This document shows, piece after piece, positions 56,991-64,000 of a DNA stretch of 64,000 bases. Location: contig CM065299.1 in assembly GCA_032871835.1 (NCBI GenBank), positions 47,194,706-47,258,705 of the forward strand. The letters run 5' to 3'. Below the pieces are notes generated by a model. That model ran no database searches and had not been told where the DNA came from. It was given only the letters and a program-made list of their open reading frames with translations. Position 1 is the stretch's first letter; each line of letters starts with the position of its first letter. This DNA comes from Dipteronia dyeriana (lineage: Eukaryota > Streptophyta > Magnoliopsida > Sapindales > Sapindaceae). The position numbers and the translations under genes are program-made.

Positions 56991-57545
56991 AGATGTTTGG
57001 CTTCCTTAGGAAGATTTATCTCAAAAGCCGCAGACAGATGTGCACTCTTTTTCAAAGTAATTAGAAAAGGGAAAGGACTTGAATGGAATGAAGAGTGTGA
57101 GCACGCATTCTTAAAAATTAAAGAATACTTAGGACAGGCTCTAATTCTTTCAAAACCTCAGATGGGGGAGACACTCCAACTGTACTTATCAATTACAGAA
57201 CTGGTAGCAAGCTCAGTCCTAGTCAGAACAGAAGATGGAGTACAAAAGCCAGTGTACTACACCAGCAAGGCACTTCTACCAGCTGAGACCAGATATTCAC
57301 AAGTAGAAAAGATGGCTCTGGCACTAGTTTCAGCAGCAAGGAATCTAAGGCCATTCTTTCAGGCACATACAATCTAGTTTCTCACCGATTGCCCATTGAA
57401 TCATATTTTACAGAAACCAGAGATTTCAGGGAGATTAACCAAATGGGCAATCGAACTAAGTAAATTCATTATCCACTACATCCTAAGGACATCTCTCAAA
57501 GGGCAAGTAGTGGCATATTTTATAGCAGAATTCACATAACCAAAT
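56991..57545 (+). pseudogene. G6 first RNase H, broken
   Basis: Open at 56997-57377: L-G-R-F-I-S-K-A-A-D-R-C, L-Q-L-Y-L-S-I-T, V-Y-Y-T-S-K-A-L-L-P-A-E-T-R-Y, L-R-P-F-F-Q-A-H-T-I. A TAG at 57376 and another stop at 57538 follow. Confidence 0.85.
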
Positions 57546-57625
57546 CTAGAAGCAAAAACGATATTGGGTAAAAGTTTCACATGGAAACTGTATGTCGATG
57601 ACGTAGGCGGTGCACGGGGAAACGC
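57546..57625 (+). pseudogene. G6 archaeal-type RNase H, first fragment
   Basis: W-K-L-Y-V-D-D-V-G-G-A-R-G-N is the first strand of the second RNase H. The frame breaks off at 57625 and resumes at 58217. Confidence 0.75.
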
Positions 57626-58216
57626 GTAAGTCATTTCTCATAAATGGTATCGAAAAATGAACAGGCAAAGGACACGTGTCAAAAAGAGAACTAGCTTTCG
57701 CTGTCATAACTTCAAAACATCACCGTCATTAAAGATTTCGTATTAGGAGGCAAATCAAATTTGCAGGGTCACCATTAAGAAACGTCATTATGACAAGATA
57801 TTTACTCGGGCACTAGAAAGATATTGAAAAAACTAATTAAAATACTTTTGCCAGAAAATGAAACCCTGTTCAACAAAAATATTGTAAGGGGGTATTGTCA
57901 TGTGTGAATTTTATAGCATGAACACGTCTTCAACAAAGAGGATAATTTTCTAGGTGGATATCTGAATAGGTATTCAGAAAATATCCTACAAGACATCGCT
58001 GAAGAAGAGAAAATCCGAGTAAGCAGATGTTGAATAAAACCTACTCAGGGTCAGTCGACATCATATATTACTCGGGATCAATTAACGACACTTGAGACCG
58101 GTTAAATGATGCTTCTACTCGGGATCAAATGATGTTACTCGGGACCAGCGGGTATTATACTTGCTCGGGATAAATATGAAGAAAACCGAATAAAAAACAT
58201 AACGCTTAGTTCACAC
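57626..58216 (+). repeat. Segment with polypurine tract and partial LTR inside G6 RNase H
   Basis: 591 bp split one coding unit. Its last 321 bp (57896-58216) match the first 320 bp of the G6 5' LTR nearly base for base. Directly before it stands AAGGGGG (57886-57892), a polypurine tract. The first 260 bp (57626-57885) look like 3' untranslated sequence. It ends at the same LTR position as CTTAGTTCACAC at about 53062. Confidence 0.85.
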
Positions 58217-58689
58217 GGGACAGGGATTGTAGTATGCACTCCAGAAGGAGATGATGTCGAATGTGTCATGAGGTTTGACTTCAAAGCTATCAACAATCAA
58301 GCCAAGTATGAGGCGCTACTAGCTTGACTCAGGGTCTGCATAGCTCTCGGGGCAGATGAGGTCGAGATATTCAGCTATTCACAGGTAGTTGTCAACCAAG
58401 TCCTGGACGAGTACCAAGCCAAGGGTGAAAGCATGATAGCTTATAGTGACATTGCAAAATAGGTCCTCCAAAAATTTAAGGAATATAAGATTGCCCAGAT
58501 CCTCAGAAAGGAGAATGAAAAGGCAGATGCATTATCCAAGCTAGCGTCAGCAACAACCACAATCAGGCCAAAGTCTATTTCGGTTGCACATCTCTTTAAA
58601 CTGAGCACAGCTGAACCAAGAAACTTGGAAATTTTAGAAATCCAAACACTGCCAGACGATTGGATGACTCAGCTAAAAAGCTTCCCGGA
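58217..58689 (+). pseudogene. G6 archaeal-type RNase H, second fragment
   Basis: G-T-G-I-V-V-C-T-P-E-G-D-D-V-E continues the strand begun before 57626. N-N-Q-A-K-Y-E-A-L-L-A and, later, R-K-E-N-E-K-A-D-A-L-S-K-L-A-S follow. Stops at 58324 and 58459. Confidence 0.85.
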
Positions 58690-59894
58690 ATAAGACGTGC
58701 TCCCGAAAGATCCTTTACAAGCAAAACGTATCAAGTATAGATAAGCCAGGTACATATTGGTTAGAGGAGAACTATACAGAATGGGGTATTCCTGAACACT
58801 CCAAAGATGTGTGTCAGAAGAAGATGTATATTGGATATTACAAGAAATCCATGGAGGAGTTTGCGGAAACCACACTGTGGTAAAAGTTTGGCACACAAGG
58901 TGCTCAGACAAGGCTATTATTGGCCTTCCCTATTCTCAGATGCACAGTAGTGTTCAGAAAGTTGCAACACTTGCCAAAGGGTTGCTAATAACGTCCGACG
59001 GCCCCCTGAGCAGCTCAGAAACCTTATGTCCCCATGGCCATTTGCAATGTAAGGTTTGGATATAATCGGCCCAATGCCAGCCGGGACAGGTGGTGGAGAG
59101 AAGCATGCATTAGTAGCTGTTGACTATTTCACGAAGTGGGTAGAAGCTGAAGCATTTGTGCATATCACAGAAGAAAAAACCACACATGAAAAAGAATATA
59201 CTTTATAGGTTTGGAGTCTTAAACATTATAATCACTGACAACAACACCCAGTTCGGTAACACGAAATTCAGACAGTTGTGCAAAGAGTACTAGATTGCCA
59301 GTTACTATGCCACACCTGCCCATCCTCAAACAAATGGGAAAGTGGAAGCAGTGAACAAAATCATCAAGCATACAATCAAAGCAAGACTAGATGCCAAGAA
59401 AGAAAGCTGGGTTGAAAAACTTTCCGAAGTATTATGGGCGTATCGGACAACAGTGAGAACTTCAACAAGAGAAACTCCATTCACTTTAGCGTTTGGAACA
59501 GAAGCTGTTATCCCTATAGAAACGTCATATACGTCACCCCGGGTCAGGCTATATGATGAAGATCAGAACTTTGATATGCTATTACATAGTCTAGATGAGC
59601 TGTAAGAAAAAAAGGAGAAATCCCTGAATATGAAATATGGCATATCAGCAAAGAGTAGCTCGCCACTACAACTCTCACGTTCGGGTCAGAAAATTCCAGC
59701 TAGGAGACCTGGTACTCAAAAAGGTGTCATTGAACACAAAAAATAAAGCTGCAGGTTCCCTAGCTGACAAATGGGAAGGCCCGTACAAAATCGAAGGAAT
59801 AGCTAGCCAAGAAGCATATTGAATTGCACGACCTAATGGAGGGATTTTACCCCGACCATGCAATGCCCAATATCTGAACATTTTCTGTCCTTAA
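58690..59894 (+). pseudogene. G6 integrase, broken
   Basis: The zinc domain start (E-I-H-G-G-V-C-G-N-H) is seen; its second half is frameshifted. The core shows G-L-D-I-I-G-P-M-P, I-I-T-D-N-N-T-Q-F and N-G-K-V-E-A-V-N-K-I, so D, D and E are present. An open part (59342-59605) reads W-V-E-K-L-S-E-V-L-W-A-Y-R-T-T. The C-terminus ends N-I-F-C-P at 59894. Confidence 0.87.
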
Positions 59895-60457
59895 ATTATT
59901 TTTTGTTCTTTTTTCTAGTCAGGACAATCTTAGTTAGGATAAATATTAGCTGTGGAATTTAAAACTTTTTTGATTTTGCTGTTATAAATAAAAAATCAAA
60001 CTCGGGATTTCCGAAAGAAAAGCATCCAATTCGGGATTTCCAAAAGAAAGCATATGATAATAAGAATATATGGAAGACAAGCATGATAATAAGAACATGC
60101 AAATGGAAAACTCGGGACCATTAAATCCCGAATGGGCGGAGAAGCTCGAATGAGCATGCCAGCCGAGCAAGGTCAAATGACCTTAGCAAAAAGGTAAACC
60201 CGATGCATCAGCTCGGGACGCTATCAGGAAAAATTTTGGTGAAATGCGTAGTTGTGTTAAGCAATTCAGATAAAGGCTTAACGATTTGGCAAAACCCTTG
60301 CACATAAAAACTGGGGAGACGTCCTTGGTAATGTGTAAGGACTCGAACATATGATTATGGTGAGCCATGATGTAATGTTCGGGTAGCAACCGTGTATGAA
60401 ACACAAATATAAACCTACTTGTCTGTTTTAAGATGACACGGTAAATAATACTAGCAA
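59895..60457. other. G6 3' untranslated region
   Basis: No gene seen. AACTCGGGATTTCC(G/A)AAAGAAA-GCAT occurs twice near 60000 and 60030. Confidence 0.5.
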
Positions 60458-60680
60458 GTTTAATAAGATATTTGGCATTAAAATTATTCGGGTGAACCGG
60501 TTTAATAAGATACTCAGTGAAGTTACCTAAACATCAGTTAGTCAGTTTAATAAGATACTTAGCATGAAGATTACAAGAGCCAGTTTAGTAAGATACTTAG
60601 CATTATTCGAAAAATAACCGGTTTAATAAGATACTCGGTGAAGTTACCCGAACATTGCAGTTGAATAACATACTCGGCAA
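60458..60680 (+). repeat. 40 bp tandem repeats in G6 3' untranslated region
   Basis: GTTTAATAAGATACT, with variants, starts near 60458, 60500, 60545, 60583, 60621 and 60660, a spacing of 38-45 bp. Every other unit continues CAGTGAAGTTACC-AACAT or TTAGCAT. Confidence 0.85.
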
Positions 60681-60889
60681 CAGTCAAGAAATTTCTTTAG
60701 CAATGAAAACAGATCAAGACCATCTCAGAAAAAATAAACTTGGGATTTTATTAATCTCACCAAAGAATTTTTTACAAAGAATTACAAAGAATTTTTTACA
60801 ATTCTACAAAAATCAAGGCTGTGAGGATTTTGAGCCCTTGCCAATACTCGGTCAGGCACCATCTCATACTCACGGAGCAGACTATCGTT

Positions 60890-61320
60890 AGAAGGCCTAG
60901 CAATTGTGTCGACTGAGTCATCCATCCATTGGCTGTAATCCTCTCCTAGAATCGACCCACATCAGGCTCTACACCATCCACGACCGACTCTTGACTGGCA
61001 AAGAAGGTCGAGAGAGAGTGTTTGGATGGAATCTCTAAATCCATAGGATGGGGCTCTTTGCCTCGGCTAAGGTAGTAAGCTCACCATTCCTTCATCTGAG
61101 TTTGAAGTGACTCCAAGGACCGATCCACATGATGTTTGAATGACAGCTCCCAATTGGTTCGGGCCTTCTTAGTTGCCAGATTCTTGACTTTAAAAAATTC
61201 ACTAGCTGAAACCAGCCATCGTTGAAACTCCTGAAGGAGAAGAGAATCGTAGGCAGGGGATCTTTTGAAACGATCCACCCCTAATACTTCAAGTTCCAGC
61301 CTGGCCTCTTGGGATAAAGA
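60890..61320 (-). pseudogene. G6 antisense ORF, C-terminal part, cut by S2
   Basis: The frame enters from 61320 and reads R-L-E-L-E-V-L-G-V, F-K-R-S-P-A-Y-D-S-L-L-L-Q-E-F, K-E-W, then a TGA near 61080 that looks like a lost Trp codon, then A-Y-Y-L-S-R-G-K-E-P and F-F-A-S-Q-E-S. The lines around F-K-x-S-P-x-Y recall proteins antisense to other plant gypsy elements. The N-terminal part lies beyond S2. Confidence 0.6.
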
Positions 61321-62136
61321 TGTTAGGTTCTATATTTGTGTTGGCTTGATTCCATAACAAAACTTCATTTCTTTGTAATGCTTAGTTGCTTAAGTTGTTC
61401 GTGATGATAAGAGCTTCAAGGAATAAAAGCAACCTCTCATGATGCAAAGTTCGTCTTCTAGAGGATTGGTACTATTCTTGGATGCTAAGGTATCAAGATC
61501 CTTCTTTCTCTTGCAAGGCGTAGGCGCACACACATACAGTTCATTCATATGTGTCCCTGCTTAGTTATGCATCATTATACGTGCACACACACACAATTCA
61601 TTCATATGTGTCTCTGCTTAGTTGTGCATCATTATATGTGCACACACACACAATTCATACATTGGTGTCCCTACATTGTAGCGCATCATTTGGTATAACA
61701 CATTCACACACTTGAAGTTAAATGCTTATGCATGGGTATGAAAGTAGCATTTTTTGAAAAATGCATGATTGGAGTCTATCTCTATGTAGTTTGCATTTTT
61801 GTGTGAAATGTGTTTGTATATTTATATGTTTGTATAAAATGGATCTTGAACTTGATTTTATTCTTAGATTGTTCATGATTGAGTTCCGATCATTTCGGTT
61901 ACTTATTCTATTGATTTCAAGTTCTAAGTCAAAAGATACAATACTTTCAACTGATGTTGTATACATTGTATTTGTCTTCATATATGGAGTCGAATTCATA
62001 TTTTATGGGTTGAGTATTACATATTTTCATGTCCATGAGGCATCCACGGTTTGTAATCTTCAAACGGATTTGAATTCGGAGTTTGGAGGCCAAATTACGG
62101 TCGAAGAACGCGAGGAGAGCGCAAAGGATGAGGTGC

Positions 62137-62235
62137 GATGGCTTAAGCCATCACCAAGCACCATCCTGAGATGGTGCGTGGCCATCTCGGCCACAAGAGT
62201 GCTCTGCCCCGAGATGCCCATGTGCCATCTCAGGG
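62137..62235 (+). other. Cluster of three palindromes in S2 LTR
   Basis: GATGGCTTAAGCCATC (62137-62152) is a perfect 16 bp palindrome. GAGATGG/CCATCTC pair at 62168-62188, and CCCCGAGATG/CATCTCAGGG at 62207-62235 with one mismatch. The last two correspond to the S1 hairpins at 612-679. Confidence 0.75.
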
Positions 62236-63035
62236 AGACACTAAGGAAGAAGGGCAAAAATGTCTTTTTGGCTTTTCACTCTTTAAAACCTCTCATTCCC
62301 TCTCATTTCAAAAGATAAGAACAAGTTGAGAAATTAAAGAACAAGTGCAGAATTTTTCTCTCAACATTTTGATTTTTGTTTTTGTGATAAATTATTCATT
62401 TCTACTCCGAATCACTTGATTCAAATACCGATTTAGAGTGTCTTGAAGAGTTCTACAAACCCCAAGCATTTCAAGAACCAAAGGATGTCTACATGTTTCG
62501 TTGTGATCTGATCTTCAGTTCGTGATTGCATCCTTGTTGGTAAAATCATCTTCTTCTTAGCTTTCTTCTTAGATCTTCTTATTGATTGATGTTATTTGAT
62601 TAAGAAGCGTGACTAGGATGATTTTGATTTCATTTTGTGGTTTTTTGATTTAATTTTTCAAGTTTAGCTAGATTTGTGATATATTGAATGATTTGTGCTA
62701 AACTTGATAAACATGAAATTGTTTCTAGAAATCCTTTGTTCTTATGCTTGATTGATTGTTTCTAGATCTAATTTCATTTTCTAAGAACTAGGTTTTGTTT
62801 CAATTGATGTCTATATTTTCATATCTATGTTCTTAGTTGATAACATACTTACGTTGTCTAGATGCATTTGTGATTGATCGTTGAAAGCATAGTCTAGTCA
62901 TCTAGTTGCATGTCCATAGAATTTGTTGATCATCATTTTCTATGTTAAGTGCTTATTTTTGTTTTGCATTCATGATCACTTAGATGCCTTGTGAAGAGAT
63001 TGAAAATCTCATATCTTAGAGTGATTCTTTGATTT

Positions 63036-63250
63036 GAGCAATTGTAAGTCTTAGCTAGAGTCAGGAGGACTTGGATAGCTAAGCAAGAGGAAGTCTTGAC
63101 AAGAGGTGTGAAACCTCGGATTGTTGAGCAACGAAGTCTTGACTAGAGTCGGGAGGACTCGGATAGTCAAGCAAGAAGCATTGCCCAGGATCAAGAGGAT
63201 CCGGATAGGTGAGCAAGAAATCTTCCTAGAGACAGGGGGTCTTGGATAAG
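63036..63250 (+). repeat. 42 bp-type minisatellite in S2 LTR
   Basis: Units start near 63036, 63080, 63126, 63169 and 63211, spacing 42-46 bp, with the same GAGCAAG-AAGTCTTG core and alternating tails as in S1. Confidence 0.82.
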
Positions 63251-63497
63251 AAGTCGGCTTAGTAGATCACTAGGTTCAAGATAGAGTGAGAGTAAGAGCT
63301 TGTAGAGCATGTGTGATTTCTTGAGTGTGTAACTCTATTTGAAATAGTGGATTTGCTTTTGCCGGTGGTTGTGGAATCAACCCGTGGATGTTTCCTCTTT
63401 GGAGGTTTTATCACGTAAAGATTTTGTGTCTTTGTTTGCAATTTTCATTAAGTATTGTTAGAATTGTATTGTTTTAAAAGAAGATAAAAATTGGAGC

Positions 63498-63527
63498 ATA
63501 TACCTATTCACCCCCCTCTAGGTATAT
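63498..63527 (+). other. Terminal stem-loop of S2 LTR
   Basis: ATATACCTA (63498-63506) pairs perfectly with TAGGTATAT (63519-63527); the 12-base loop is TTCACCCCCCTC. Compared with S1, three base pairs differ on both arms. Confidence 0.82.
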
Positions 63528-63557
63528 TCATACTATAAAGATAAAGGGAATTTCAAT

Positions 63558-63571
63558 TGGTATCAGAGCCA
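63558..63571 (+). promoter_or_regulatory. S2 primer binding site (initiator tRNA-Met)
   Basis: TGGTATCAGAGCCA matches the initiator tRNA-Met 3' end in the form usual for plant copia elements, two bases after the LTR. Confidence 0.92.
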
Positions 63572-63632
63572 GTGTCTAGATGCACTTAGATAGATCTTCT
63601 TTGTAGTGTTTGTTATCTTCATTTGATTCATC

Positions 63633-64000
63633 ATGATTAAAGAAATGTATTCTTTTATGGCTTCTTTTTTTGAAGGTGAGTCTATTGACTTAGATGATCA
63701 AAAGATCAGAGATCTTATTCAAGAAAATGAAAGGATCTCTAAGATCAATAAGTCTCTCACTAAGAAGTTAGAAAATCATGATTGTAGCTCAAAATGTGTT
63801 ATTGATCTAAATGACAAAATTCTTAATCTTGAGAAAAACTTGATTGATATCAATGATAGATTAAGTATTTTGAAGCATGAAATTGAGCAAAGAGATGAAT
63901 CTCTTGATCGTGCTAAGAGAATTGAAAATGTTCTTAGAGCAAAACTAAATGAGCATGAGAATCAAGAGAAAGTGCTTAATGACAAACTTAATGAGGCTAA
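63633..64000 (+). CDS. S2 gag-like coiled-coil protein, N-terminal 122 codons, runs off window
   Basis: An ATG at 63633, 61 bases after the primer site, opens a frame with no stop up to the window edge. The start reads M-I-K-E-M-Y-S-F-M-A-S-F-F-E-G. From about residue 20 it is rich in Leu, Ile, Lys, Glu and Asn in heptad-like order, a probable coiled coil. The copia gag N-terminus (G-T-N-Y-x-x-W) seen in S1 is absent. It resembles in character the coiled-coil part of S1 gag at 3660-3930. It could be a gag lacking its first domain; position favours gag. Confidence 0.7.
   Translation, partial: MIKEMYSFMASFFEGESIDLDDQKIRDLIQENERISKINKSLTKKLENHDCSSKCVIDLNDKILNLEKNLIDINDRLSILKHEIEQRDESLDRAKRIENVLRAKLNEHENQEKVLNDKLNEA

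Larger units (their letters stand above)
52744..61320 (+). mobile_element. G6: second Tat-type family, right end beyond S2
   Basis: 5' LTR, primer site, gag, protease, RT, RNase H, archaeal-type RNase H (split by an LTR-containing segment), integrase, 40 bp repeats and an antisense ORF are present in the Tat order. The LTRs and protein sequences differ from G1-G5, so it is another family. S2 interrupts it at 61321. All frames are broken. Confidence 0.85.
61321..63555 (+). repeat. S2 5' LTR (2235 bp)
   Basis: It starts TGTTAGGTTC and ends GAATTTCA. CA-rich repeats lie at 61524-61693 (three units of 57-58 bp), hairpins at 62137-62235, the 42 bp-type minisatellite at 63036-63250 (five units) and the terminal hairpin at 63498-63527. 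Confidence 0.92.
61321..64000 (+). mobile_element. S2: Sirevirus-type element, right part outside window
   Basis: Complete 5' LTR, unchanged tRNA-Met primer site and the start of a coding region. Same LTR family as S1 but clearly diverged. It is inserted in G6's antisense ORF; AAAGA (61316-61320) would be the left target-site copy. Confidence 0.88.

Noticed and set aside
1..64000. Host genes, tRNAs or rRNAs
   Set aside because: No tRNA-like or rRNA-like sequence was noticed and every longer frame is explained by a retrotransposon. Short RNA genes without a search tool could be missed.

Overview
This window is plant nuclear DNA made almost entirely of LTR retrotransposons, many inserted into one another. 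I see no host gene, tRNA, rRNA or CRISPR array. The plant origin follows from the element types: Ty3/gypsy elements of the Tat lineage (pol with two RNase H domains, an antisense gene between pol and the 3' LTR, tandem repeats in the 3' untranslated region) and Ty1/copia elements of the Sirevirus (SIRE/Maximus) type (initiator tRNA-Met primer site, long LTRs, gag with two zinc knuckles, env-like ORF, several polypurine tracts). The species cannot be told from the sequence; a repeat-rich angiosperm region fits best.

Layout, left to right. S1 (before 1 to 8422) is a Sirevirus-type element with gag and env-like sequence but no pol; its 3' LTR has lost about 1.9 kb. It sits inside the 5' LTR of Tat element G1 (8423-34465). 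The same G1 LTR also holds U, an unclassified 2.2 kb insertion at 9061-11292. G1 has gag, protease and RT up to 14920, where a second Tat element, G2 (14921-27331), inserted into its RNase H codons. G1 then resumes with RNase H, integrase, antisense gene and 3' LTR. After an unexplained 320 bp (34466-34786) comes the 3' part of Tat element G3 (34787-40550), whose 3' LTR abuts an LTR fragment of G4 (40551-43055; gag and protease only). Next is G5 (43056-52272), a Tat element on the minus strand that lost its primer site, gag and most of its protease. After 470 bp of AT-rich filler follows G6 (52744-61320), a different Tat family. S2, a second Sirevirus-type element, inserted into G6's antisense gene at 61321 and runs off the right edge.

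In each element gag makes the particle, and protease, RT, RNase H and integrase copy and insert it. Almost all of these frames carry stops or frameshifts, so the copies look dead. The Tat copies G1, G2, G3 and G5 each carry, antisense to the rest, a gene with conserved protein segments and a short intron at one shared position. This is the strongest sign of organised function beyond ordinary gag-pol. Other structure includes a hairpin with paired base changes near the end of the Sirevirus LTRs, a 42 bp minisatellite inside those LTRs, and 99 bp tandem repeats after the Tat integrase.

Element limits rest on TG...CA ends, primer sites, polypurine tracts and comparison between copies in this window. 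Protein family names come from recognised motifs, not database searches.
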